Positions 44,949 through 54,466 of a stretch of 64,000 nucleotides of DNA are shown here, one piece after another. Under the pieces are notes generated by a model, which searched no databases, was not told the origin of the DNA, and worked only from the letters and a program-made list of their open reading frames with translations. Origin of the DNA: Phymorhynchus buccinoides (taxonomy: Eukaryota > Mollusca > Gastropoda > Neogastropoda > Raphitomidae); assembly GCA_017654935.2 (NCBI GenBank), contig CM065713.1, positions 10,539,893-10,603,892 of the forward strand. The letters run 5' to 3'. Numbering within the stretch: the stretch's first letter is position 1; every line of letters begins with the position of its first letter. The position numbers and the translations under genes are program-made.

Positions 44949-45597
44949 ACACCATATTTTTCGGACTATGAGGTGAAACTTATCATAAGGCGCACCACCC
45001 CGGAGGGATGGTGGGGGAGGGGGTGGGGGGCAGTGGAGATTACAAGGGGATAACAACTACAACGTATATGTATTATTAAAAAAATCGGGACTTTACTGGT
45101 TTAGCACTGCCTCCTGGCATTGCCTCCAGCATTGTTTCACTACTGCCAATGGGGTTAAAAACTGCCACGGGAGCGATTGCTATGAAATTATGAAACACTT
45201 TTTCTGCGATAGGTCAAGATGTGCCCCCCTCACTGAAATGAAAGACCTTACAACATTTGTGATCCTTTTTCTTGGAAGGTGAAATGCTGCCTTTTTCTTG
45301 GAAATGTAAAACCGAAAGTTTCTCTTTCGTGTGTTTGAGACTGGCTGTCTTGAAAGCCACAATAGCAAACAAGTGTGTCGCCGAGTGGCAGATAAGTCCC
45401 CCGAGCAATTACATGTGGGGAGGGGGTAGGTGTAGGGAGGAGATAGCTGCCACGGGGTTAAAACTGCCATGGGGTTAAAACTGCCACGGGACTTAACTGC
45501 CACGGGGCGATTGCTAGGTTACTGTATAAAGCGCGTAGGTCTCAGTTTTTTTTTGGGGGAAAGTACTGCTGCATAGTCCGAAAAATACAGTAATTAT
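44949..45597. mobile_element. TIR element, TATTTTTCGGACTATG ends
   Basis: The left end CATATTTTTCGGACTATG and right end CATAGTCCGAAAAATACAG are inverted repeats enclosing about 650 bp. The interior holds an inverse fragment of the 12733 retroposon (45066-45140) and 4-5 copies of CTGCCACGGGGTTAAAA. A 67-codon frame on either strand has no motif. Non-autonomous. Confidence 0.65.
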
Positions 45598-45621
45598 AGC
45601 CTACTAGGCTGGATAGTTGGC

Positions 45622-45660
45622 TGTTGGGATGATCCCTAGAGTCTAGTTTAAGCCAGGGTA
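45622..45660. repeat. Fragment of the 36008 SINE 3' part
   Basis: GTTGGGATGATCCCTAGAGT and TTTAAGCCAGGGTA match that SINE's 3' region in the opposite orientation. Confidence 0.55.
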
Positions 45661-45988
45661 CAACAACAACAACAACTGCTCTTTTTTCACCCCTCTAGAC
45701 TAGTACAAGTGCTACATTCCTTTGAATATAGCAAATGCTTATTATATGCCCTTTTTATTGTACAAGTGTTGTGTGTGTGTAAGAAAATTGTTGCTTCTCA
45801 AATTCTCATAATCCGGCGACGCCGGCTCTTGGCAATTTAAAAATCCTGCAATTCAGAACATCCATGCTTATTCACAGACGCAGACAGACACAGGAATAGT
45901 GGTCATACTGCATGGGCCAGTCTCTGTTCTGAAGGGACAGCCAAACTACACCTCCATTCAATTCCATTGAAAATTTACCAAGTCATAA

Positions 45989-46322
45989 CAGTGGAACCTC
46001 CCTTATAAGACCTTCAAAAACAATCCAAATGAGGTCTTAAAGACCTCACGTCATCACGTGACACATTCCCTCTTATAGTTATGCTAGGAAGATTTCTTAA
46101 GATTCCTTACTAGCTATAAGAGGGAAAAACACGTGAAAACCGTGATTTTGACACGTGACGTGGTGGGTCTTTAAAAGGGAGGGAGTTGCATAAGGGAGGT
46201 AATTTTAACACTTAAAAAGAAGGGCAATGCCTCACAGAAAGTAAGTCTTAAAAACTAAACGGGAGTGAGTCATATAGGTATAATGGGGGGTCTTATATTG
46301 AGTTATAAAGGAGGTTCCACTG
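45989..46322. mobile_element. Pogo/Tigger-like MITE, second member
   Basis: The termini CAGTGGAACCTCCCTTATAA and its inverse ending GGAGGTTCCACTG enclose 334 bp. It relates to 31557-31866 but has no minisatellite. The centre holds an inverted GATTTCTTAAGATTC-like core and two ACGTGA-rich segments (TCACGTGACAC and ACACGTGACG). TAA lies on each side. Confidence 0.75.
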
Positions 46323-46394
46323 TAATTTGTGATGATCGTGACAAAATTTGGTGGGGATTGCTACACTCGCACTGCATTTTGTTTGGCCAAATGG

Positions 46395-46680
46395 CACTAA
46401 TGGAAAATCATGGTACAGTTTGCGTCTTCATGGAAGACTATGACTCTCAAACAAGGGGGCCCTTGCACTGGCTCTAGTGCTGCAGCCAAAGGGATGGGCT
46501 GGCCTTTGGGGACCTTCCTCAACGCCAGCTGTGTCCTCGAATCCCTTTGGCCAGAGAGAGACAGGGGATGTACCCTGGGCAAGGCATCTCCACTATAAAC
46601 AAATTCTTGCCCAGCCCGCCAGAATAGTATCTGCCCCTCTGCTATCTGGCAGTCATTGTCGGAAATGACAGACAAGCATA
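46395..46680 (+). mobile_element. Dispersed repeat family R, fullest copy
   Basis: Landmarks are CAGCCAAAGGGAT, GGGGATGTACCCTGGGCAAG, AAACAAATTCTTGCCC and CTATCTGGCAGTCATTGTCG. Inverse copy at 34596-34825; partial plus-strand copies at 57690-57810 and about 12541-12610. No pol III boxes recognised. Confidence 0.65.
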
Positions 46681-46773
46681 CAAAAAAATGGTAAATATTG
46701 AATGAAACAATAACTTTCTGAATCTGATTCTTCTTCTTCCAGTTGGGGATGTTTATCCTGCCCCGCACTCACC

Positions 46774-46935
46774 GGTCTTCATTCAGACCATTAATAGCGC
46801 ACAGGATGCGTGCTATGTGAATTCGTGTCATCCATCCCCCACACGGCCTTACTCGTACCAAATAGTGGGATGGGCTCGTGTGCGCAAGATCTTGTGGCGG
46901 CATGCGTTCGCACACGGCTCCTGTAAGTGTAAGAT
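46774..46935 (-). other. Possible Cys-containing exon, unidentified
   Basis: On the minus strand, CTTACACTTACAG (acceptor) near 46932 is followed by an open frame of about 50 codons with AVCERMPPQDLAHTSPSHYL and VRPCGGWMTRIHIARILCAI, closing at a perfect donor GACCG|GTGAGT near 46774. No family recognised. The other two frames have stops. Splice signals are the only support. Confidence 0.25.
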
Positions 46936-46939
46936 TAAC

Positions 46940-47920
46940 TTAATCATTAATTAAGTTCATATCAGTTTAGGCTCTGTAGCCTTTTGCCCTCTAGATGTTT
47001 TTTTCAAATATAAATATTTATTTTCCTTTTTCTTTTTGTTTGCCCGTGAATTACTACGGCTATTGTGTATTTGTTTTGGGTTGGGTTGGTGGGTTTTTTG
47101 TTGGGTTTTTTTTAAAATATTTTTTATTTCTCCAAATTTGTGGAGTACATAATAGTATTAAATTTTTTGTCAATAAGATTTTTGAACCTATTTAGTGATG
47201 ATGCATTTACAGTTTCATTAGAAAGATTGTTCCAATCTTCCATGCAGTTTAAAGTTAATGATTAACTCATTAAGACAGAAAGAAGAAGACCCGATCAACA
47301 TAAAGACTTCGCACTCACCGACATTGATCAAATTTTACTGTAGCGCAAGGTAACACTAACAGAGAATCACACATCAGCTAGTAGTAGTATGGTTCTTCTC
47401 CTCGGTCTTTAGTACGTCGGTTGTGATGGACCGCGTGATGGAACACGTGAAAACTTCGAGTTCGACAGGAAGTAGAATTTCAAGGGAGGTCACTCACCCA
47501 TTTTTCAAAACCACCACTGTCTTTTTACCACAAAGGGAGCGAATGGTCTGTCGTTCACAAATGGCGTGTTTGTCAGTAGCAAAAACTGAGCAAGCTATGT
47601 TGGTCTGTGGGTCTGTCAATGCTTGGAAGAAGAAGTAGAAGAAGAAGAAATAATATTGCAAGAGGTCGTACTTTAAACTACCAAAAAACAACCCAATCAG
47701 ACCCAATCAGTGGGCGCAAGCTGGCTGGGTCACTAAAACTCATGGGCGCGAGCTGGCTGGGTCACTAAAACTCAAACACCCCTATGTCCATGCAGCAGCT
47801 TAGGCCCTTTATCAGATGGAACCGACCCCCCTTTTTCAGTCTTTTTTTTTTCCTGAGGGTGCCAGAATGATCAATTAAATGATCGTGGACCCCAAAGAGA
47901 AGAAGAAGAAGAAACAAATA
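46940..47920. other. No gene; short 33-bp duplication at 47710-47775
   Basis: Mixed AT-rich DNA. GGGCGC(A/G)AGCTGGCTGG followed by GTCACTAAAACTCA occurs twice in tandem. (GAA)n patches at 47627-47650 and 47897-47915. Confidence 0.45.
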
Positions 47921-47922
47921 TA

Positions 47923-48136
47923 GGGGAAGACGGGGTAAAAAGCGCATGGGCGGGTAAGAAGCCCACCCCAATTATCTCATGAAATAAAGAAAATTTCAGT
48001 CAAATTTGCCCATGAGACGAATGCTAGACATTAACGCTCGTCTCATGGGCAAAATGAGACTGAAATTTGCTTCATTTCATGAGATAATTGGGGTGGGCTT
48101 CTTACCCGCCCATGCGCTTTTTACCCCGTCTTCCCC
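47923..48136. mobile_element. MITE 1 copy B
   Basis: The element is 214 bp with TA on both sides (47921-47922 and 48137-48138). Nearly identical to copy A at 4313-4526. Confidence 0.85.
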
Positions 48137-48194
48137 TACGTCAATTCTATTCGGTTTTTTTACAAACAGAATAATAAATTTATGGTTTGTCCCA

Positions 48195-48445
48195 GGATTC
48201 CCCGTGGGGATACCGGGGGGTCTTTCAGTAAAAATAGTTCCCCCACCTTCTGGAAGTTCTGTGCTTGTAACTTCATCTACTGAATCTGCCACTCTATATT
48301 TTCTGCCTTTTCCCTTTGCTTTCTATCATCTACTATCTTTCTGACTTAGGCCTATTGGCCCATTCTCTTGTCTTTAAAAAAACAACAACTTCCAAATATT
48401 TTTTCTCCTTTTTGAGCTCCTCCGAAATCAGAATGTGTCGGCAGT
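48195..48445 (+). mobile_element. Dispersed SINE-like family, copy
   Basis: Shares GGGGATACCGGGGGGTCTTT, TAGTTCCCCCACCTTCTGG, AAGTTCTGTGCTTG and GGCCCATTCTC with 58850-59190 and, inverted, with 33600-33862. Confidence 0.7.
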
Positions 48446-48620
48446 GTGGGCCACTCCAGTTTAGTGAGCATGGCTGCACTAGTCACGCTAGGTGTGGGGT
48501 AGTGGTGATCGTTCATGACGAAACTTGCTGTTCTTCCGTTGGATGGCTTCATATTATGTCATTAATGTGTTTTTGTGCAGTGGGATCCCAGACACATGGA
48601 GGCGTATTCAAGATGGTATT

Positions 48621-48870
48621 ATAGGTATTAGGTACTTTATAGTCACAGAGGCGTCTCTGTGAAATTCGGGTTGCTCCCACCTGGAGAGAGCGTCGCAGCC
48701 AGAGGCGCACCACCCAATTTAAAAAAAAATAAATTTGCATGCGATTTTTGTGTGACTAATAAGGAAGGAAAGGCGGGGGGGGGGGGAGGGGGGGGGGGGT
48801 ACATTTTGACCAAAATGACAACTTTTTCGTTGCCACTGGGTTTGACGTATGCTAAGTGCATGGGCACACG

Positions 48871-48901
<31 letters not shown>

Positions 48902-49018
48902 TTCCAAACGTTCAGACCGTAAGGCCTAGTGCAAAGTGAGAGGAAAAATCCCTTGTACCCAGGTTCGAACTCGGGATTACTTGACACAAGGCGAACGCGC
49001 TACCACTGTGCCACTCTA
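48621..49018 (-). mobile_element. tRNA-derived SINE, full-length copy B
   Basis: Minus-strand copy of about 398 bp. The head at the right end has GTGGCACAGTGGTAGCGC (box A) and CGAGTTCGAAC (box B-like). The tail at the left carries the TCACAGAG...CTCTGTGA hairpin and a TACCTAATACC end. It has no internal tail duplication and is the reference for the family here. A poly-G/C run interrupts the body near 48775-48800. Confidence 0.85.
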
Positions 49019-49023
49019 CATGG

Positions 49024-49172
49024 ACAAGACTTTTGTAAGCTTGTTCTTTGATGCTCCTCTGGTTGGTCTTGAGGGGTCGCCTGATGAAGCCGAGGGTGTT
49101 GTTGGCTTTGCCCAGAATGGTGTTGATGTGGGCGTCCCATGCACTTGCTGCTGTCTTGCAGGATAACAGACT
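49024..49172 (-). pseudogene. LINE reverse transcriptase fragment, unit 1
   Basis: A minus-strand frame reads SAWDAHINTILGKANNTLGF then IRRPLKTNQ. This is the region after FADD, where W-x-x-H-I-x-x-I-x-x-K-A is conserved. It is the first of three tandem copies of the same ~118-bp LINE piece (others at 49403-49510 and 49511-49685). Confidence 0.7.
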
Positions 49173-49182
49173 GAGGTATTAT

Positions 49183-49392
49183 TGATTTAAAAAAAGCCAC
49201 AAAACACCAATGCTTTCAAGATTTGTATTATCTTTTCATCAGGAAAATGAGTTTAAAACTGACATGAGATAAAAATGTACAGCTAAAAGGTTTATAAAAC
49301 TTTTCTGTGTTCAGTGTCTGTATTTGTGAACCTAAGAAACAAAACCAGTTAACGTGAACTTTATGTAATGTTCCGTGGTTTAAAAAAAGAAA
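49183..49392. mobile_element. Retroposon-like insert with 10-bp duplication
   Basis: GAGGTATTAT occurs directly on both sides (49173-49182 and 49393-49402), while the third LINE unit shows AGGTATTAT once without an insert. The 210-bp insert shares AACCAGTTAACGTGAACTTT-like sequence, inverted, with 6130-6220. Confidence 0.65.
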
Positions 49393-49402
49393 GAGGTATT
49401 AT

Positions 49403-49685
49403 GGTTGGTTTTGAGGGGTCTCCTGATGAAGCCCAGGGTAATGTTGGCTTTGCCCACAATGATGTTGATGTGGGTGTTCCAATTGCCGTCGTCCTGCAGG
49501 ATAACAGTCTAAGGTATTATGGTTGGCTTGGAGGGGTCGCCTGATGAAGCCGAGGGTGTTGTTGGCTTTGCCCACAATGATGTTGATGTGGGTGTCCCAC
49601 TTGCCGCTGTCCTCCTGCAGGGTGACTCCGGAGTATTTAGTGGAGGTCACTCTCTGCAGCTCTTGGTCGTGAAGCAAGTAGGGTA
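49403..49685 (-). pseudogene. LINE reverse transcriptase fragment, units 2 and 3
   Basis: Two more tandem units in the same strand: WNTHINIIVGKANITLGFIR-like and, with its upstream part intact, VTSTKYSGVTLQEDSGKWDT then HINIIVGKANNTLGF. The upstream part (K-Y-x-G-V-x-L) is present only in unit 3, which is therefore the parental fragment. The MITE 1 copy C abuts it at 49690. Confidence 0.7.
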
Positions 49686-49689
49686 AATA

Positions 49690-49839
49690 CAGCAAATTTC
49701 AGTCACATTTTGCCCATGAGACGAGTGTTAATGTTTAGCATTCGTCTCATGGGCAAATTTGACTGAAATTTGCTTCATTTCATGAGATAATTGGCATGGG
49801 CTTCTTACCCGCCCATGGGCTTTTTACCCCGTCTTCACC
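49690..49839. mobile_element. MITE 1 copy C (left end lost)
   Basis: Contains the centre and right arm of MITE 1, ending GGGGTAAA-complement sequence and TA at 49840-49841. The left 65 bp are missing at the boundary with the LINE fragment. Confidence 0.75.
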
Positions 49840-50011
49840 TACTTGGAGGAGGTGGTGGTAGTCCTCCATGTGACATGCATGACACTGCACTATGTCTTGT
49901 CAAACAAGCAATTTAGGTGCAGTTTACAGGGGCGTAGCACGCCCTGTGAAAGTGGTCAGGCCCTGTTTCCCAATAAACCAATCTAATAAACCAATAATAA
50001 ACCCAACAAAC

Positions 50012-50110
50012 CAATAGCTATGTGCTGCAGTCTAAAGGACCAGTTAGCCTTTAGGGACGATTCATGCCCAAATGCTAACTGTCCTAACGTCCTATGTTCT
50101 ATGGCTATGT
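50012..50110 (+). repeat. 80-bp satellite, left flank of LTR element
   Basis: One unit of the 56106-57680 satellite (GCTGCAGTCTAAAGGACCAG, TTAGGGACGATTCATGCCC, CTAACTGTCCTAACGTCC). It breaks off in GGCTATGTG exactly where the LTR begins. Confidence 0.85.
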
Positions 50111-51818
50111 GGGAAGACTTTAGATAATTTGCCTTTAGCCCACTTCTCTAGGGTATGGGAGATGAGCAACTTTCCCGGCCCCTTTTCATCTAATAAATTT
50201 ATATTTGTGCCCGGGTTCTGGCTCGTCAGATGGTTGTAAGAAATACAAGTGGTTGAATTGCTCTAAATGGCAGACAGAGAGAAGTAGGGTTTTACATGAA
50301 ATTACAAGACTCCCACTCTCATCAGTCTGACCAAAGGGTTCAGGATTATTTGACACTTGTATTTTATTTACTCCCAAAATCTGCATAAGATTATGCAACA
50401 ATAATAATAAAGCAGCTCAATGGCGCCAAAACAAAATATGGATTAAAACACAATGAAATCCGAAAGGATTCACAAGACTTTTGTCTTTCTATAAGGTTCG
50501 CCCCATGCCGGAAGGGTTACTAATTATATTCGGTGTCCGTAGGAAAGTTCAAATGATTGGCGCAGTCAGGTAGACTTAGCTGTTTGAAGTTCTGGGCTTG
50601 CTCGTCAGGTGAGAGTAGCTCCCAGTCGTTCCTATTACGGCTTCGCGGGATGGCACGGTTCAGGCGTGGTCTCCTCGCGGATTCTGGGTGCGGGTTGTCT
50701 TGGCGACGGACCCGTCTTGGTGCTTGGTGGAGTCCGGGATGATCGTCCGGCCCACGATGCCCTGCTGATAATCACAGGAGAAGGTGGATGTAGATCTCTA
50801 TGGCTTAGAGACAAGGGGCTTCAGTCGGCAGGGAATTAGTGAATCCCAACCGGCTTGAAGGCTTCCCTTGTACAATAGCACTACATGTAGTTAATAAATA
50901 AACTGAATTTCAGTTAACAAACTGAGATCAGTAAAACATAAAAGGTGATCAAGACAACATCACTCTCCATCCAACACCTGGAAAGGAATGGTATCATAAA
51001 GTGCAAGATTGCGGCCCATAGGTTTCCTACTAAAAATAGTGCAAGATTGCGGCCCATAGGTTTCCTACTAAAAATAGACAAAAGGGTTAGTAGGCATAAA
51101 CTCCGGTTCTGGTACCAAAAGTGTTCAAGTCAAAAACACACACACACAAATAATCAGTGCACATAAATAGAATAGAATGTTTACCACTTCTTTTCTATAA
51201 CATATCTATCTACTCCTTATTCATCATTGAACATAGGATCTAGATCAAAACTAGAGTCAAACAAACAAGATCTCAATCACCTGCCATCAATAATACTTAC
51301 TAGTGGGCTTATGATGACTGGTTGTGAGTGTTGCTCTAGCTACGTTTCAGCATCTTGTGTGACAACTTTTTCTCACCACTCCAATTATAGCCTTCACTTT
51401 CAAACAATGAAAGCCTGCTATTGGTGTATTACAGTCCACACGTCACAAGATTGCTGTTCTAAATGTACCGAACAATCACGCGCCTATTCCATCCTTATCA
51501 CATTCCTGACATTCCTAACCTTGTCGTTCGGAAGCAAAACCATGTTCAAAGGGAGATAACCGTGGTTGTCACTTTCTTGTGATGAGACGGTAGAAAGGGG
51601 GGGGGGGGGTGAAGGGAGATAACCTCGGTAGGTGGTACGTGCCGACCGGGGAGAAAGAGATAACGCCCTTCCGCGGCGTTCGTTTGAAGCAGCGGGGCAA
51701 TTAACGTGGCGGCTGGACAGAGAAATGAAAAGGCGAGGGGGGGGAGGGGAGAGGGGGGGGGGGGGGGGGTGTAGATAAGAAATAAAGAAAGCGGGTCGCG
51801 CGGGACACTTACGTCACA
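50111..51818 (-). repeat. 3' LTR (in element orientation), outer end truncated
   Basis: Corresponds to 54503-56105 with an offset of 4391-4392. Its inner end is complete: CGTCACA at 51812-51818 pairs as an inverted repeat with the TGTGACG that opens the other LTR at 54467. The outer 36 bp (seen at 54467-54502) are missing. The last 109 bp (51710-51818) have no partner because the other LTR is truncated there. Inferred full length is about 1.74 kb. Confidence 0.9.
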
Positions 51819-51840
51819 GAGGCCCCCCGAAGAAAAGATT
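51819..51840 (-). other. Candidate polypurine tract
   Basis: On the minus strand CTTTTCTTCGGGGGGCCTC directly precedes the LTR start TGTGACG. A G-run next to the LTR is where plus-strand priming normally occurs. It is short and interrupted by pyrimidines. Confidence 0.5.
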
Positions 51841-51902
51841 CTGGTACCGGAATCTTCCTGTGGAACGCCGACTCCACTTTCGACTTGGGCGACAGGGACA
51901 AA

Positions 51903-54194
51903 TTAGTGGGGAGACTGGGTCGGCTGGAATGGTGGAACATCTGGTCGCAACACAGAGTTCAAAGGAGCAGGTGGGTTAGAGATCAGTGGAATGGATTCCG
52001 ACTGAGGTTGGTGCGGCAATCCTGTGTTGAGTTGTCCCAAGGTTGATTGCAGAATAGCAAACACCTCTTGCCTGAGTTTCCCCTTTAGCCTGGATTCATC
52101 ATTGCTGATGATGTGGTTTGGTAGGCCGATTCGGGCGAAAATGGCTTTGAGTGCCGCAGCTATCTGACTAGCATCAAGTGAGGAGATTGGGGCGGCATCG
52201 CACTGCATGGTACATATGTCGACCACGGTGACTATGTACCGGAATTTCTTCTTCCGTTTAGGTAGAGGCCCGACCAAGTCGACTGCCACTCGCTGAAAGG
52301 GAGGGGTAGGTGACGGCTGTACGTGCGGCGGCCTGTCCCGATAGTACCTTCGGTGGGTGTTTGCGGGTACAGTGCTGCCTTTCACCTGAGGTACCTGTGG
52401 CGAGTGGTCTTGGGTCGTTAGGCGGACATTCCTTGGGAAGGATTTTCCAAGTTGTGGCGGACTTGGGGACTTGGGACAATCTGGATTGGCTCGCGCGGCA
52501 ATTTGGTTTGCCGCGTTGAGAGGTTTCTTCCCTGCTGAGGGAGATTTGCTCTTTGGGAAGGAGGGAGGGAGTTGGTTTGTGGATTGGGGAGAAGGGAATG
52601 CTGCTGAAACTAGGGCAGGTTGAGAGGGGTGCCCTAAAAACACATACTGTGATCCCAGTATGAGGTCATAGACAGGACTGTCCATGAGCACTGCCTTGAT
52701 GGGTCCCTTAACATATCTGGTGTCGACATTGATTATGGCGACTGGCAAAGTGGATGGGGGGATTGCAGCATCAGGGCCTTGCAGAGAGATGAAGTCTCCC
52801 GTGTATGCTGACGCGGGGACTAAGGATCCGCAGACAATGGCGTCGCATGACAGTCCAGTGTCATAGAGACACTGAACAGGGATGTTGTTGACAGTCGCCT
52901 GTCCAACGACTGACGGTGTGCCTGGACACTGTACTGGGGAGGGGTTTGTGCAATTCTGCGAAGTCGAGACGACTTGCATAGTTGCAACATTTTGCCGCTT
53001 GTAAGCAAGTTTCCTGCAGTCATCCCGATTGTGGGTGTTCGACTTGCAGTATGAGCAGAATAAGGGTTGTCCCAGTGGTTGTCGTTCATGGGTAGAACTG
53101 TTTGACCCACTGTTGGAGTTGGGGTTAAACCTGCTCTGCTGTGAAGCAGTGGACCCAACTACTTGCTGTAGTTTTGGCCTTTTAGGGGCGCTAGGTTCAT
53201 CATGGGCTAGAGTGTACCTATCACTTAGCTGGATGAGGTCAGCCAGAGTTGTGGCACCTTGTTCGGCAGTAAAGGTGCGTAACTCTGGGGACATGGTTTC
53301 GCGCAGTTGCTCGCCAACCATCAGTTCCCGGAGATCCTCATAGGACTCTGATTTGGCAGAAAGGGACACCCATTTAGTCAGATAGTTCCCCAGTCTATCT
53401 GAAAATTGGGCATAGGACTCTCCCCTACCTTTTCTGGTTGACCGGAACTTTTTCCGGTAGGCGTCCGCTGTCAACTCGTATCTGTTGAGCAGGGCTTCTT
53501 TCAAAGCTGGGTAGTCGGTAATTTGGCTTGACGGAAGTTTGCTGTACACCTCATAAGCCACACCCCTGAGACTTTGGGCAAGCTTGAGGTTGAACTTTTC
53601 CGGAGCAAGCTCAAATTCCTGGGCCAGTCTTTCAAATCTATCGAGGAATGCATCGATAGACTCTGTTGCCTCATTGAATGCCTCCAATGTGAAGGTCATG
53701 GCTGAGGTATGAATGGGAGGGGGAAAATTTTGAGGGGCAGCAGTCTCAGAGTCTGCTGAGTTTTCAAGCTGCTTCATAGCTAGCTCATGGTCTCGCGCCT
53801 TTTCTCGCTCAGTGGCCTCAAGTTCGAGTTCTTTATTTTTGGCATCCTGCACTAGTTGTCTCTGCCTTAACTCATGAGTACGGATTTTCTCTTGCTCCTG
53901 AGTGTCGCGAGCTTTATCAGCCTCTTGCGCCTCATGAGCTCTCTGTTTGTCTTTCTCAGCCTCCTCGCGAGCTTTATCAGCCTTTCTCATGAGAGCCTCC
54001 TGAGCCTCCCGAGCTTTGTCAGCCTCTTGAGCCTCCCGAGCTTTGTCAGCCTTGAGCCTGTCTTTCTCAGCCTCCTCGCGAGCTTTCTCTTTGTCATATT
54101 CAGATATGACAAAATTTGCTAACTCTTGGCCTGACAATCCTAGAGATTCTCCCCATTCTTTAAGTTCCCTCCTAAGTTTAACAATCTCAGCCAT
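51903..54194 (-). CDS. Gag-protease-integrase remnant fusion, 763 aa
   Basis: This single open frame is the element's only ORF. Residues 1-30 are a short helical start. Residues 35-145 are an Ala/Glu/Lys/Arg-rich coiled coil built on repeated DKAREAQEA-type units. Residues 165-335 form a capsid-like region (FLDRFERLAQEF, YELTADAYRKKFR). C380-x2-C383-x4-H388-x4-C393 is a nucleocapsid zinc knuckle. Residues 440-520 are a retropepsin-like protease with YDTGLS at 444-449 and LILG at 511-514. Then, with no reverse transcriptase or RNase H, comes part of an integrase core: VAVDLVGPLP (D639 is the first catalytic Asp), FRYIVTVVD, and ARIGLPNHIISNDES where the second Asp position is Asn698 (or shifted). 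An H-Q-P-Q-S segment near 728 recalls the usual H-P-Q motif, but the third catalytic Glu is not seen. The start is the first Met after the primer site. It may encode a working Gag but not an integrase. Confidence 0.85.
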   Translation of the reverse strand: MAEIVKLRRELKEWGESLGLSGQELANFVISEYDKEKAREEAEKDRLKADKAREAQEADKAREAQEALMRKADKAREEAEKDKQRAHEAQEADKARDTQEQEKIRTHELRQRQLVQDAKNKELELEATEREKARDHELAMKQLENSADSETAAPQNFPPPIHTSAMTFTLEAFNEATESIDAFLDRFERLAQEFELAPEKFNLKLAQSLRGVAYEVYSKLPSSQITDYPALKEALLNRYELTADAYRKKFRSTRKGRGESYAQFSDRLGNYLTKWVSLSAKSESYEDLRELMVGEQLRETMSPELRTFTAEQGATTLADLIQLSDRYTLAHDEPSAPKRPKLQQVVGSTASQQSRFNPNSNSGSNSSTHERQPLGQPLFCSYCKSNTHNRDDCRKLAYKRQNVATMQVVSTSQNCTNPSPVQCPGTPSVVGQATVNNIPVQCLYDTGLSCDAIVCGSLVPASAYTGDFISLQGPDAAIPPSTLPVAIINVDTRYVKGPIKAVLMDSPVYDLILGSQYVFLGHPSQPALVSAAFPSPQSTNQLPPSFPKSKSPSAGKKPLNAANQIAARANPDCPKSPSPPQLGKSFPRNVRLTTQDHSPQVPQVKGSTVPANTHRRYYRDRPPHVQPSPTPPFQRVAVDLVGPLPKRKKKFRYIVTVVDICTMQCDAAPISSLDASQIAAALKAIFARIGLPNHIISNDESRLKGKLRQEVFAILQSTLGQLNTGLPHQPQSESIPLISNPPAPLNSVLRPDVPPFQPTQSPH

Positions 54195-54440
54195 GGTTGT
54201 AAATACAACTATTCAAAATAAAAACAAAGCTGCTGAGTTGAATGTATCAAACAACACTTAACTATTTCAGCATAAACAGAAATAGCATGCACATCAAAAT
54301 AAAGTCATAAATAGCATTCAAACAAATCAAATCAAAACACAGTGAACCAAATCACAATAACTTTCCCAGTGGACACAAGATAAGTTTTGAAAAGGAACTA
54401 CCGTTTGAATTGAAATTTGTTAGACTTTATGAAAAAAAAT

Positions 54441-54460
54441 ATCCCGGACGCGAGCCCCCA
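54441..54460 (-). other. Primer binding site, tRNA-Pro-like
   Basis: The plus strand reads ATCCCGGACGCGAGCCCCCA, six bases from the LTR end. The 3' end of metazoan tRNA-Pro is ATCCCGGACGAGCCCCCA, as used by several retroelements. The site here matches with two extra bases (CG) in the middle. Either another tRNA isoform primes or the site is mutated. Confidence 0.65.
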
Positions 54461-54466
54461 ATTAGA

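Noticed and set aside
50186..51559. Small frames repeated at 54578-55917
   Set aside because: They are LTR sequence; being present in both LTRs explains their duplication.
51903..54194. Host gene with SCAN-like domain
   Set aside because: Flanking LTRs, primer site, zinc knuckle, protease and integrase motifs show it is a retroelement ORF; the capsid-like region explains the SCAN resemblance.
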